DNA of 64,000 nt from Thermophilibacter immobilis (GCF_015277515.1 NZ_CP063767.1:1488001-1552000), one strand, 5' to 3'. Positions 51,482 to 59,539 are shown, counted from the first letter of the stretch. Numbers and translations: made by a program. Notes: a model not told the origin generated them from the sequence alone.

Positions 51482-51634
51482 TCAGCGTGCACGCCCGTAC
51501 GCGAGGCGATAAGAACGAGCCTCCCATGCGTCGAGCGCGGGGAACATGTCATCGACGAAGTCGTAGGCAATCGATTGCACCTTGCCGAACATAATATCGC
51601 GAACTTCGACCATGAACGCCTCAATAGACATCAT
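51482..51634 (-). CDS. Small open frame downstream of the glycerol kinase fragment
   Basis: 50 residues, starting MMSIEAFMVEVRDIMFGK and ending 'EARSYRLAYGRAR'. It lies 21 bp after the glycerol kinase stop in the same frame, so it could be a separate small gene or a remnant. Composition is acidic/aromatic and not obviously a shadow of another gene, but there is no good ribosome-binding site and no recognised family. Confidence 0.25.
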   Translation of the reverse strand: MMSIEAFMVEVRDIMFGKVQSIAYDFVDDMFPALDAWEARSYRLAYGRAR

Positions 51635-51655
51635 ATCGATGTATTCATGAGCACA

Positions 51656-52381
51656 TTACTCGTGTGTCATGGCCTGCCTAACAGCCGCATGCCAGCCGTC
51701 AAGCTTTTCCTTGCGCATCTCATCCGGCATGGACGACAAAAAGGAGACGTGATTAACCTGCTCATAGATAACATTCTCGCTCCATACGCCTACCGCTCGC
51801 CCCGCAACAAAGGCTGCGCCCGCTGCAGAAAGTTCCGCGAGACTCGAGGTCACGACGTTCAAACGAGCAACATCTGCCTGCATCTGCATGAGGTAGCCAT
51901 TGCGCGTAGGCCCTCCGTCAACGCGCAATTCTCTAATGGGGAGGCCCGTGTCCTTACGCAGAGCCGCAACGACATCACCAACCTGATACGGGATACACTC
52001 GCTGCAAGCCTTGACCACTTCAGCGCGACCCGTCGTACGCGTAATCCCCGTGAGCAAGCCAGTGGCATCGCTGTCCCACCATGGTGCACCGAGTCCCGTG
52101 AAGGCGGAAACGAAGTAGGCACGATCAGTGGGATTGGCTTGTGAAATTATCATTTCCACCTCAGACGAGTCGGAGATGATGCCCAGCTGATCTTTGAGCC
52201 AGGAGACCACGGCACCTGTATAGTTGAGATTGCCCTCAAGTACATAGCTCTTCTTGCCGCCAAAATCCCAAGCGACCGACGAGACTAGCCCAGAGGTCGA
52301 TTCCGCAACCATGTCGCCCGTCTGCATTGACCTATAGCGCGAGAATCCTTTCGGCATCCTAATCCAAACTCGATGACCCAA
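51656..52381 (-). pseudogene. glpK: Glycerol kinase, C-terminal half only
   Basis: The residues from 'MQTGDMVAESTSGLVSSVAWDFGGKKSYVLEGNLNYTGAVVSWLKDQLGI' to 'DGWHAAVRQAMTHE' align with the second FGGY domain of GlpK. This includes 'FVSAFTGLGAPWWDSDATGLLTGITRTT', 'ACSECIPYQVGDVVAAL' and 'LRVDGGPTRNGYLMQMQAD'. A complete GlpK is about 500 residues; here only about 225 are present and the N-terminal substrate/ATP domain is missing. The first 18 codons (52381-52328) do not match the family, so the breakpoint is near 52327, about 90 bp from repeat copy E. It should be inactive. Confidence 0.85.
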
Positions 52382-52417
52382 CCACCTATTTCGCAGCTCA
52401 TGACTCCGAGCTCAGGG

Positions 52418-52492
52418 CGCTCTCACAAAAGTCGGGATTTCTAGAGTGTCAACTGGGAAAACGTCGATAAGACCGTGACTTTTGTAAGAGCG
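52418..52492. repeat. Intergenic inverted-end element, copy E
   Basis: The shortest copy, 75 bp. Ends CGCTCTCACAAAAGTC (52418-52433) and GACTTTTGTAAGAGCG (52477-52492) pair at 15 of 16 positions. The loop holds TCTAGAGT and the core CAACTGGGAAAACGTCG followed by ATAAGACC. It lies just upstream of the truncated glpK frame and before the YvlD-like gene. Confidence 0.75.
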
Positions 52493-52612
52493 ACATCGAG
52501 CATTCATCGCGAGCCCAAACCCAAGAAGAGCCCCGCGAGAGGCGCCACCCATTTTGGGTACCCTTCTCCCTAACCGAAAAGGTCGCCCGAAGCGACCGCA
52601 AGGGAGGTCCTC

Positions 52613-52978
52613 ATGCACTTCATCCTCAAGTGGCTCGTCACAGCAATCGCGTGCGCGGTCGCCATCTGGCTCGTACCGGGTATCACGCCCGTGGGCAGCA
52701 GCTGGGGGGCGCCGCTTGCGTTCGCGCTCGTGCTGGCCCTGCTCAACGCAACCGTCAAGCCTATCATGCAGCTCATCTCGGCACCCATCACGCTGCTCAC
52801 CCTCGGCCTGTTCTACCTTGTCGTCAACGCCGTCGTGCTCGAGCTCGCGAGCTATCTCGCGCGCAACATCTTCCATGCGGGCATCGTCATTGACTCACTT
52901 GGTTCAGCCATCGTGGCCTCGATCGTCATCTCGCTGGTCAGCATGGTCGTCGGCGGCATCGTGGGCACGGACGCATAG
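52613..52978 (+). CDS. YvlD/phage-holin-4 family membrane protein
   Basis: A 121-residue integral membrane protein with four hydrophobic helices, starting MHFILKWLVTAIACAVAIWLVPGI behind GGGAGG. 'PLAFALVLALLNATVKPIMQLISAPITLLTLGLFYLVVNAVVLELASYLA' is the signature of the DUF360/YvlD family, found widely in chromosomes and unrelated to lysis in most hosts. Function is unknown, and some relatives are cell-envelope-stress-induced. It is followed by a strong terminator and is monocistronic. Confidence 0.85.
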   Translation: MHFILKWLVTAIACAVAIWLVPGITPVGSSWGAPLAFALVLALLNATVKPIMQLISAPITLLTLGLFYLVVNAVVLELASYLARNIFHAGIVIDSLGSAIVASIVISLVSMVVGGIVGTDA

Positions 52979-53011
52979 CAAGCACATCGGATGTTTTCTC
53001 TCCATCAAAGC

Positions 53012-53053
53012 GGGGCCCGTCAGCTCTCACGGCCGACGGGCCCCACCTCCTTT
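53012..53053 (+). terminator. Rho-independent terminator after the YvlD-like gene
   Basis: GGGGCCCGTC (53012-53021) and GACGGGCCCC (53035-53044) form a perfect 10-bp stem, followed by ACCTCCTTTTTC on the plus strand. Confidence 0.85.
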
Positions 53054-53079
53054 TTCTAGCTAATCTGATAAAACGCGCG

Positions 53080-54240
53080 CTACTTCATGATTTTCTTGAA
53101 GAGCTCCACGACGGTCGCGCGATCGGCCTCACGCGGGTTGCCGGGGTAGCAGGCGTCGGCCAGAGCGTCGTCGGCGATCCGGTCAAGGTCATCGGCCGTG
53201 ATGGCCTCGCAGACCTTGGGGATGTTCACGTCCTCGGAGAGCCGGCGCACGGCGGCGATCGCCGCGTCGGCGGCCTCGTCGACGCTCATGCCCGCGATGT
53301 CGACACCCATGGCCTGGGCCACGCGAGCAAGCCGCTCGGTCACGACCGGCTTGTTGAACTCCATGGCGATTGGCAGCAGCATGGCGCAGGCGACACCGTG
53401 CGGGGTGTCATAGTGCGCGGAGAGCGTGTGGGCCATGGCGTGGTCGATGCCCAGGCCCACGTTGGAGAAGCCCATGCCGGCAATGTACTGGGCGAGGGCC
53501 ATGCCCTCGCGACCGCTGCCGGGCTTGCCGCTCTTGGCCTCGGCCACGGCGTCGCGCAGGTTCTTGGAGATGAGCTCGATGGCCTCGAGGTGGAACATGT
53601 CGGTGAGCTCCCAGGCGGCCTTGGTGGTATAGCCCTCGATGGCGTGCGTAAGCGCATCCATGCCAGTGGCGGCGGTGAGGCCCACGGGCATGGTGGCCAT
53701 CATGGTCGGGTCGACGACGGCGACCTCGGGGGCGTCGTTGGTGTCCACGCAGACGAACTTGCGCACGCGCTCGGGGTCGGTGATCACGTAGTTGATCGTG
53801 ACCTCGGCCGCAGTGCCCGCCGTGGTGGGAACGGCGATGGTGAAGACGGCGTGGTTCTTGGTCGGGGCCTCGCCCTCGAGCGAGCGCACGTCGGCGAACT
53901 CGGGGTTGCTCGCGATGATGCCGATGGCCTTGGCCGTGTCCATGGAGGACCCGCCGCCCACGGCCACGATGGAGTCGGCCTGGGCGGCCCTGAAGGCGGC
54001 GACGCCGTCCTGGACGTTTTGAATCGTGGGGTTGGGCTTGATCTCCGAGTAGATGCTCCAGGCGATGTGGGCCGCGTCGAGGAGGTCGGTGACCTTGGAG
54101 GTCACGCCGAGCTCCACGAGGTCGGGGTCGGAGCACACGAGGACCCTCTTGCGGCCGCGGCGCCCGAGCTCGCCGGGGATCTCCTCGATGGCACCGGCCC
54201 CGTGATACGAGATGGTGTTGAGAGCGATGCGATTTGCCAT
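53080..54240 (-). CDS. Iron-containing alcohol dehydrogenase (FucO/lactaldehyde reductase-like)
   Basis: A 386-residue group III dehydrogenase, the length of FucO. Start MANRIALNTISYHGAGAI at 54240 behind AAAGGAG. 'SIVAVGGGSSMDTAKAIGI' binds NAD. 'TTAGTAAEVTINYVI' and the iron ligands in 'TGMDALTHAIEGYTT' (D, H), 'GLGIDHAMAHTLSAHYDTPHG' (H, H) are intact. Relatives interconvert lactaldehyde and 1,2-propanediol, or ethanol, butanol or 1,3-propanediol and their aldehydes. It stands alone between two oppositely oriented genes. Confidence 0.9.
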   Translation of the reverse strand: MANRIALNTISYHGAGAIEEIPGELGRRGRKRVLVCSDPDLVELGVTSKVTDLLDAAHIAWSIYSEIKPNPTIQNVQDGVAAFRAAQADSIVAVGGGSSMDTAKAIGIIASNPEFADVRSLEGEAPTKNHAVFTIAVPTTAGTAAEVTINYVITDPERVRKFVCVDTNDAPEVAVVDPTMMATMPVGLTAATGMDALTHAIEGYTTKAAWELTDMFHLEAIELISKNLRDAVAEAKSGKPGSGREGMALAQYIAGMGFSNVGLGIDHAMAHTLSAHYDTPHGVACAMLLPIAMEFNKPVVTERLARVAQAMGVDIAGMSVDEAADAAIAAVRRLSEDVNIPKVCEAITADDLDRIADDALADACYPGNPREADRATVVELFKKIMK

Positions 54241-54452
54241 GCTTCTCTCCTTTGTGACAGCCGGACCCTCGCCCGGCGGGCTACGGCTCATCATAGTCCT
54301 TATCAACGGGTGCGCCGTAGCTGCGCGTCGCGCGAGTAGGCCATGCGAAACGCGAGGGGTGCCCGCGACCCCCATGGCCGAAAAGACGGCCCCCCAGCCA
54401 CCTGAGTAAGGTAGGGTAAAGAAAAGACACCCGTAAGCCAGACGGAGGAATC

Positions 54453-55625
54453 GTGGACGAGAGGATCAAAGAGGTCGCATCCGCCTACGCCGCCTCGTGC
54501 GTCGAGGAGGAGCTCGACCTTCTCCGCACGCTCGCGCAGATTCCCGCGCCCTCCCACCACGAGGACGCCCGCGCCCGCTTCGTGCGCGAGTGGCTCGTCT
54601 CCCAGGGGGCCTCCGACGTGCGCATCGATGACGCGAACAACGTCATCTTGGTGCTCGGGGCCAAGAGCCGAGAAGACTACGCGGTCTTCTCCGCCCACAC
54701 CGACGTCGTCTTTCCCGACACCGATCCCCTCCCCCTCGCGGAGGACGCCGAGCGTCTCTACGCCCCCGGCGTGGGAGATGACACGGCAAACCTCGTGGGG
54801 CTCCTCTTTGCGGCGCGCTGGTTTCTGAAGAGGCGCCCGCGCCTCGCGCGCCCCCTCCTGGTGGTAGCAAACTCTTGCGAGGAGGGCCTGGGCAACCTTG
54901 CCGGGACCCGCGAGCTCTTCCGGCAGTACGCCGGGCGCATAACAGAGTTCACCTCGTTCGACCTCTACCTGGGCATGCACGTGACGAGCGCCGTGGGGTC
55001 GCACCGCTGGCGCGTGCGCTGCACCACCGAGGGAGGCCACTCCTGGGAGAACTTCGGACGTGACAACGCGATCGAGGCCCTCTGCTCCTTCATCGAGGAT
55101 CTCTACGCGCTTGAGCTGCCCACCGAGGCCAAGACGACCATCAACGTGGGGCGCTTCGTAGGTGGCACCACCGTCAACGCTATTGCCGAGGAGGCGAGCG
55201 TGCTCGTGGAGTACCGCTCGGCCTCCGAGGGGTGCCTCGAGAAGATGTACGGCAAGTTCGTGGTGCTCGTGGAGGAGCACCTCAAAGAGAAGACCCGCAT
55301 CGACGTCGAGCTCATCGGCCGCAGGCCCGCGAGCGGCGGCTTGGTTCCTGCCGGTCAGGCAGCCCTGGTCACCCAGGCCGACGAGGCGCTGCGCGAGCTG
55401 GCGGACGTCAAGCCCATCCACGTGGAGTCGTCCACCGACGCCAACATCCCGCTCTCCCTGAGCATTCCCGCCCACACCGTGGGCGCCGTGGAGGGCGACC
55501 TTCTCCACACCCGCGAGGAGTGGATCGAGAAGGCGAGCCTGCCACGAGGTCTCGCCGTCATCATGGCCCTCATGCTCTCCCATGTCGTCGAGCTGCCAGG
55601 GGCAACCGAGCTGCCGGGGGCATAG
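54453..55625 (+). CDS. M20 family metallopeptidase (PepT/CPG2-like)
   Basis: A 390-residue zinc exopeptidase/amidohydrolase with a GTG start behind GGAGGAATC. Metal ligands: His in 'AVFSAHTDVVFPDTD', the bridging Asp in 'YAPGVGDDTANLVG', and the catalytic/metal Glu in 'VVANSCEEGLGNL'. The dimerisation domain follows ('CTTEGGHSWENFGRDNAIEAL', 'INVGRFVGGTTVNAIAEEA'). C-terminal 'ESSTDANIPLSLSIPAHTVGAVEGDLLHTREEWI' supplies the last His. No signal peptide is seen. It would hydrolyse small peptides or N-acyl amino acids; the exact substrate is unknown. Confidence 0.9.
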   Translation: MDERIKEVASAYAASCVEEELDLLRTLAQIPAPSHHEDARARFVREWLVSQGASDVRIDDANNVILVLGAKSREDYAVFSAHTDVVFPDTDPLPLAEDAERLYAPGVGDDTANLVGLLFAARWFLKRRPRLARPLLVVANSCEEGLGNLAGTRELFRQYAGRITEFTSFDLYLGMHVTSAVGSHRWRVRCTTEGGHSWENFGRDNAIEALCSFIEDLYALELPTEAKTTINVGRFVGGTTVNAIAEEASVLVEYRSASEGCLEKMYGKFVVLVEEHLKEKTRIDVELIGRRPASGGLVPAGQAALVTQADEALRELADVKPIHVESSTDANIPLSLSIPAHTVGAVEGDLLHTREEWIEKASLPRGLAVIMALMLSHVVELPGATELPGA

Positions 55626-55685
55626 GGGGTTCGGACAGCCCCGGGCGCGACCGTGGGCGCGGGCCCAGGCGACCACCGAACGACA

Positions 55686-55710
55686 TGAAAAAAGGAGCCC
55701 GTGGCTCCCC
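55686..55710 (-). terminator. Terminator of the 55.75-kb small gene
   Basis: GGAGCC (55694-55699) and GGCTCC (55703-55708) form a stem. On the minus strand it is followed directly by six T (complement of 55688-55693). Confidence 0.7.
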
Positions 55711-55749
55711 TCTCCGTATGGCGCATGTCCACTCCCGCGCGCGCCGGCC

Positions 55750-55977
55750 CTAATGGGCCTGAACGCACTTGACCAGCACGGGAGCCTCGTCGTGATTCTC
55801 CGTGTGCAGAGAATACCAGCGATCGACGTCGTGAAACAGCATCTTGGGGCTGTCCGCGCAGAAGCGACGCTCGTGGTCGTCGAAGAGCGCGCGGTACTCG
55901 CCGCTCATGAACCAGCCGTTGCGGCAGGCCTCGAGCACCTTGCGCTGCGAGCGACTCATGTCCTTGATTCTTGTCAT
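55750..55977 (-). CDS. Small conserved-looking hypothetical protein
   Basis: 75 residues, starting MTRIKDMSRSQRKVLEACRNG (55977) behind GAGGAGG. It contains 'WFMSGEYRALFDDHERRFCADSPKMLFHDVDRWYSLHTENHDEAPVLVKCVQAH'-type sequence rich in Asp, His and aromatic residues, with two Cys. It has a strong ribosome-binding site and its own terminator, so it is a real gene. It is divergent from the LysR gene, whose regulator may control it. No family was recognised. Confidence 0.7.
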   Translation of the reverse strand: MTRIKDMSRSQRKVLEACRNGWFMSGEYRALFDDHERRFCADSPKMLFHDVDRWYSLHTENHDEAPVLVKCVQAH

Positions 55978-56202
55978 AGCAAACCTCCTCTCTTCTCTCC
56001 CCTCTTTATGAGGGCTTCCCACACTCTACCCACCATGTGGCGCGTATTCTACCAGATGGTTGGTTTGAGGAGAAACCCTTACAACTCCGAAACGGGGCGT
56101 AACGGCCCGGTAAGGTATTCGAAAGAACTCTGCAAGGTCCCTTCTCTCCCGTCTTTTCCGACATACAATTTCTCTATGGCAGAAGCAGGGAGGGGGATCT
56201 CT

Positions 56203-57072
56203 TTGAATCTTAAGCAGCTCGGATACTTCGTGGCCATAGCCGAGGAGGGCCAGATCACAGCGGCGGCGAAGAGGCTTCACATCTCTCAGCCGCCGCTCTC
56301 CTACGAGCTTGCCCAGCTGGAGCGCGAGCTCGACACCCAGCTCGTGAAGCGCGGCCCGCGCGGCACCGCGCTCACCGAAGCCGGAAAGCTCCTCTACGAA
56401 CGTGCGACCACCATCCTCGCTCTGGCCACGGCGACCACCCGCGAGGTCTCAAGCCTCGGCAAGGGGATGACCGGCACGCTCACGCTCGCCGTGGCGAGCT
56501 CGACTGCCGGGCGCGCCCCCACCGCTCGCCTCGCCGAGCTGGGCGCGCACTACCCCGGGGTCGCGCTCGAGGTGCGCGAGGGGTCGGTGAGCGAGGTTCT
56601 CGAGCTGGTGAGCAGTGGCATAGCGGAGGTCGGCGTGGTGAGGACCCCCTTTGCGAGCCAGGGGCTGCGCTGCCGCTACGCCCCCGCCGAGCAGCTCGTG
56701 GCCGTCATGCCCCCGAGCTTCGAGGTGGGCGGCGAGCTCTCGGTCACGCTCGCCGACCTCGCACGGGTGCCCCTGGTCTGCGACCGGCGCTGCGCCGAGG
56801 CCGTGCGGCGTCTTCTCGCCGCGCGCTCGCTCGAGGCCTTTGTTGCCTGCCTCACCGAGGACGCGCGCACGACCTGCGCGTGCGCGACCGCGGGGCTGGG
56901 CGTGGGGCTGGTGCCCGCTTCGCTTCTGCGCATCTGCGACACGGGCGACCAGTTTGTGAAGGCTGTTGACGAGAGGGACCTGGAGACGCGCGCGGCCGTG
57001 GTGTGGAAGGCCGACCGCGCGCTCTCCCCGCTCGCCGAGCGTGTCGTGGCCCTTCTCGGCGACCTGTCGTAG
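56203..57072 (+). CDS. LysR-family transcriptional regulator
   Basis: A 289-residue LysR regulator. A TTG start at 56203 (MNLKQLGYFVAIAEEGQ) was chosen because GGGAGGGGGATC precedes it and it gives the standard LysR N-terminus; the upstream ATG (56176) has no ribosome-binding site. The winged helix-turn-helix 'GQITAAAKRLHISQPPLSYELAQLERELDTQLV' is clear. The effector domain begins 'GTLTLAVASSTAGRAP'. Divergent from the 55.75-kb gene, with a 225-bp shared control region. Effector and targets are unknown. Confidence 0.92.
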   Translation: MNLKQLGYFVAIAEEGQITAAAKRLHISQPPLSYELAQLERELDTQLVKRGPRGTALTEAGKLLYERATTILALATATTREVSSLGKGMTGTLTLAVASSTAGRAPTARLAELGAHYPGVALEVREGSVSEVLELVSSGIAEVGVVRTPFASQGLRCRYAPAEQLVAVMPPSFEVGGELSVTLADLARVPLVCDRRCAEAVRRLLAARSLEAFVACLTEDARTTCACATAGLGVGLVPASLLRICDTGDQFVKAVDERDLETRAAVVWKADRALSPLAERVVALLGDLS

Positions 57073-57231
57073 TCGAAGGCTCGCCTCGCGCTCCCCAGGC
57101 CGCGACTCCGGGCCCCGGTCCCCTGCCCCGCCCCCGCGTGGGAAGCTTTTTGCGTGCGTCCCCTCCGGTATCTGAGTTATTGCTTCTTCCGGAGAACCAC
57201 AGGCCACCCTCTCGTACCTTCGCAAAGGAGG

Positions 57232-57256
57232 CCCCCGGACGGGAGGAGTCCGGGGG
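57232..57256. terminator. Hairpin between LysR and tatA genes
   Basis: CCCCCGGAC (57232-57240) and GTCCGGGGG (57248-57256) form a perfect 9-bp stem between two converging genes. The minus-strand side continues GCCTCCTTTGCG, a weak U-tract, so it may end tatA transcription. The gap 57073-57231 contains nothing else firm. Confidence 0.5.
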
Positions 57257-57295
57257 CAAGGGAAGGAAGGGCGCACGGGAAAGACGAGAGGGGCG

Positions 57296-57547
57296 CTACT
57301 CGGCGTCGCCCTCGTGGTCGGAGACGGCCTGGGAGACATCGGCCTCTTGGCCGGAGACGGCCTGGGAGACATCGGCGGAGGCCGCAGCCTCGGCAGGGGC
57401 GGGCTCGCCGTCCTCCATGCCCTCGCGGACGTTCTTGACGGTCTTGCCGATAGTGGCACCAAGCTTTGGAAGGTTCTTGGGACCAAAGACCACAAGGACC
57501 ACGAGAAGGATGATGGCAAGCTCGGGAACGCCCATGCCAAGGATCAT
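57296..57547 (-). CDS. tatA: Sec-independent translocase subunit TatA
   Basis: Pore-forming subunit of twin-arginine export. The 83-residue product starts MILGMGVPELAIILLVVLVVFG (57547) behind GGAGGCACC. One N-terminal transmembrane helix is followed by the F-G-P-K hinge ('VVFGPKNLPKLGATIGKTVKNVREG') and an acidic Ala-rich tail. The tail holds an 11-residue direct repeat, 'DVSQAVSGQEA' then 'DVSQAVSDHEG', from a 33-bp DNA duplication. tatC is not in the window. Confidence 0.93.
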   Translation of the reverse strand: MILGMGVPELAIILLVVLVVFGPKNLPKLGATIGKTVKNVREGMEDGEPAPAEAAASADVSQAVSGQEADVSQAVSDHEGDAE

Positions 57548-57686
57548 GAGAGGTGCCTCCAGACGACGTACGCTTCGTACGCCCTCGATGCTAGTCCCTC
57601 CCATGTGATAAGTGAAATACATATACGAGGGCTATGACATTTATAAAATGTATGGCAAAGACCTTCCTCGCCACAAAAAATGACTC

Positions 57687-57715
57687 TTGACACTCTCCCC
57701 TATTCTGTTCATAAT
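57687..57715 (+). promoter_or_regulatory. Sigma-70-type promoter of the mannose-PTS operon
   Basis: TTGACA (57687-57692), 17-bp spacer, CATAAT (57710-57715), in an AT-rich stretch 64 bp upstream of the first start codon. A consensus -35 and near-consensus -10 make it the clearest promoter in the window. Confidence 0.85.
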
Positions 57716-57720
57716 AATAT

Positions 57721-57745
57721 TGTCATGCGACATTATATCATGACA
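57721..57745. promoter_or_regulatory. Palindromic operator downstream of the mannose-PTS promoter
   Basis: TGTCATG (57721-57727) and CATGACA (57739-57745) are perfect inverted arms with an 11-bp spacer, just after the -10 box. A second, overlapping symmetry, CATTAT-N10-ATAATG (57731-57752), lies on its right half. Position suggests a repressor site; the convergent GntR/UTRA gene at 63.7 kb is the natural candidate regulator (inference). Confidence 0.6.
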
Positions 57746-57778
57746 CATAATGAAATAAGAAAAAGGAGGGTGATTTTA

Positions 57779-58186
57779 TTGGCTCACGTTGTCCTCGCCT
57801 CGCACGGGCGTCTCTCCGAAGGCATGCTCAATGCGCTTCGCATCATCTTGGGGGAGCTGCCCAACGTCACGACGCTGTGCGCCTATGTTAATGAGAGCGT
57901 CTCCCTCAAGGCCCAGGTTGATGAGGCGCTTGCTTCTGCTCCCGCAGGCGAACATCTCATCGTAGTGACGGATCTCTTTGGAGGAAGCGTCAACAACGAG
58001 TTCATGACCCGTCTGTCAGATCACGACTTCACCCTTGTGAGCGGCATGAACATGCCCCTACTCGTAGAGCTTCTCTCCTGCGGGGACCCAAGCCCCGACG
58101 ACGTCAGAAACGCCGTCTCCACATGTGCCCAGTCAATTCTTGTCTGCAACGATCTGGCAGACCCAGAGGAAACGGAGGAGTTCTAG
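57779..58186 (+). CDS. PTS mannose-family EIIA component
   Basis: A 135-residue phosphocarrier of the mannose superfamily. A TTG start (57779) was chosen because AAAAAGGAGG precedes it and it puts the phosphorylated His at residue 9 ('AHVVLASHGRLSEGML'). 'EHLIVVTDLFGGSVNNEFM' is the second family block. A single IIA domain not fused to IIB, so phosphate passes to the separate IIB gene. First gene of the operon. Confidence 0.92.
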   Translation: MAHVVLASHGRLSEGMLNALRIILGELPNVTTLCAYVNESVSLKAQVDEALASAPAGEHLIVVTDLFGGSVNNEFMTRLSDHDFTLVSGMNMPLLVELLSCGDPSPDDVRNAVSTCAQSILVCNDLADPEETEEF

Positions 58187-58188
58187 CC

Positions 58189-59043
58189 ATGAACCTTCGG
58201 AGTCTCATACCCATGAACATAGACTTTAGATACTTCGACCTCGAGTTCTTCTTCAAGACTTGCGCAGACCTCGACCTGCGGCAGGCAGAGCTATGGCTGT
58301 GCCCCCAGCACTACCTCATCAACGGCCAGTTCTCCGAGGACCCTGCCCGCCTTCAAAGTCTCATGAGGGAATACGACGTCCAGATTGCCTGCCTGTGCGG
58401 CGAGCAGAACAACCCCAAGCCCAACAACATGGCAGCACGTGGCGAGCTCCTCATACACAACACCACATCTTATTTCAAACGCGTCATCGATCTCGCACAG
58501 CTCATCGGTTGCCCCAAAGTCCTCGTTACCCCCGGATGGAACTACTACGACGAGACCGTCGAAGACGCTCGCGAGCGCAGCGCTCGCATGCTGCGCACCC
58601 TTGCCGACTATGCGCACGGGCGAGACGTGACGCTCGTGCTCGAGAGCATCTGGACCAAGGCCTCCCAGGTAGCTCCCACCATCGAGAAGATCGCACTGCT
58701 CAAGGAGAGCGTCGGAAGCAACAACCTCAAGCTCACGCTCGACCTGGGGGCCATGAGCGACGCGAAAGAGACGGTTGACCAGTGGTTCTCCGCCTTCGGC
58801 GCGGACGTGGCACACTGTCACTTCGTCGACGGAACCCCCACGGGTCACATGCCCTGGGGTCACGGCTCCCTGGACATGCTCGAGCTTCTTCGGTCCTTTG
58901 ATCGCAACGACTATGAGGGGGGCTTCTCCCTCGAGTACGTACACCCCATGAGTTTCAAGGAGCCCGAGCTCTTCACGAGAGAGACAAGGGATCTCTTCGA
59001 GAGGTGCCTCAAAGAGCTGCACCCACGATCTGACGAGAGGTAA
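58189..59043 (+). CDS. Sugar phosphate isomerase/epimerase (xylose-isomerase-like TIM barrel)
   Basis: 284 residues, starting MNLRSLIPMNIDFRYFDL just after the IIA stop, behind GGAGGAG. 'ADLDLRQAELWLCPQHYL', 'YFKRVIDLAQLIGCPKVLVTPG', 'DVTLVLESIWTK' (metal Glu), 'LKLTLDLGAMSDA' (metal Asp), 'VAHCHFVDGTPTGHMPWGHGSLDM' (His) and 'GGFSLEYVHPM' (Glu) match the metal site of the AP-endonuclease-2/xylose-isomerase-like superfamily. Nearest functional analogues are ketose 3-epimerases and fructoselysine 3-epimerase. Its place between PTS genes suggests epimerisation of the imported sugar or sugar phosphate. Confidence 0.82.
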   Translation: MNLRSLIPMNIDFRYFDLEFFFKTCADLDLRQAELWLCPQHYLINGQFSEDPARLQSLMREYDVQIACLCGEQNNPKPNNMAARGELLIHNTTSYFKRVIDLAQLIGCPKVLVTPGWNYYDETVEDARERSARMLRTLADYAHGRDVTLVLESIWTKASQVAPTIEKIALLKESVGSNNLKLTLDLGAMSDAKETVDQWFSAFGADVAHCHFVDGTPTGHMPWGHGSLDMLELLRSFDRNDYEGGFSLEYVHPMSFKEPELFTRETRDLFERCLKELHPRSDER

Positions 59044-59065
59044 GCCGTAAGGAAAGGAGTTCCCC

Positions 59066-59539
59066 ATGATCAAGCTCTGCAGAGTGGACCACCGGCTGCT
59101 TCATGGACAGGTCGCGTTCTCCTGGAGCCATGCGCTCGGAGTCGACGCCATTCTCGTCGCGTCCGACGCCGCAGCCGCAGACCCCATCCGCATGAAAGCG
59201 ATGAGGCTCGCCAAGCCCGTCGGCATGAAGCTCGTAATCAAGAGCATCGCGGACTCCATCGCAGCCATCAAGAGCGGTGCCACCGACAAGTACAAGCTCC
59301 TCATCGTCGTCGGCAGCGTCGCGGACGCCACACGCCTAGTAAAAACATGTGGGATTTCTTCGCTCAACCTAGGTGGGACCGAGAAGAACAAGAGCACGAC
59401 CAAGTCGCTCGGCATCGCCGTGCACCTCAGCGACGAGGAGCGCAAGATCATTCGACAGCTGATTCGAGACGGAATCGAGGTGGAAGTCAGACAGGTAGCA
59501 AAGGACAAAAAGGTCGTTCTTGCCGAGGAGGACCTCTAG
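59066..59539 (+). CDS. PTS mannose-family EIIB component
   Basis: 157 residues behind GGAAAGGAG. The phosphorylated His is in 'LCRVDHRLLHGQVAFSW' (about residue 14), followed by 'ILVASDAAAADPIRMKAMRLAKP' and 'LNLGGTEKNKSTTKSLGIAVHLSDEE', all typical of EIIB-Man/Sor. It is a separate soluble subunit. Confidence 0.95.
   Translation: MIKLCRVDHRLLHGQVAFSWSHALGVDAILVASDAAAADPIRMKAMRLAKPVGMKLVIKSIADSIAAIKSGATDKYKLLIVVGSVADATRLVKTCGISSLNLGGTEKNKSTTKSLGIAVHLSDEERKIIRQLIRDGIEVEVRQVAKDKKVVLAEEDL

Noticed and set aside
52613-52978. A phage holin indicating a prophage
   Set aside because: The family name includes holin, but no phage genes, attachment sites or lysin are nearby, and YvlD-type proteins are ordinary chromosomal membrane proteins.
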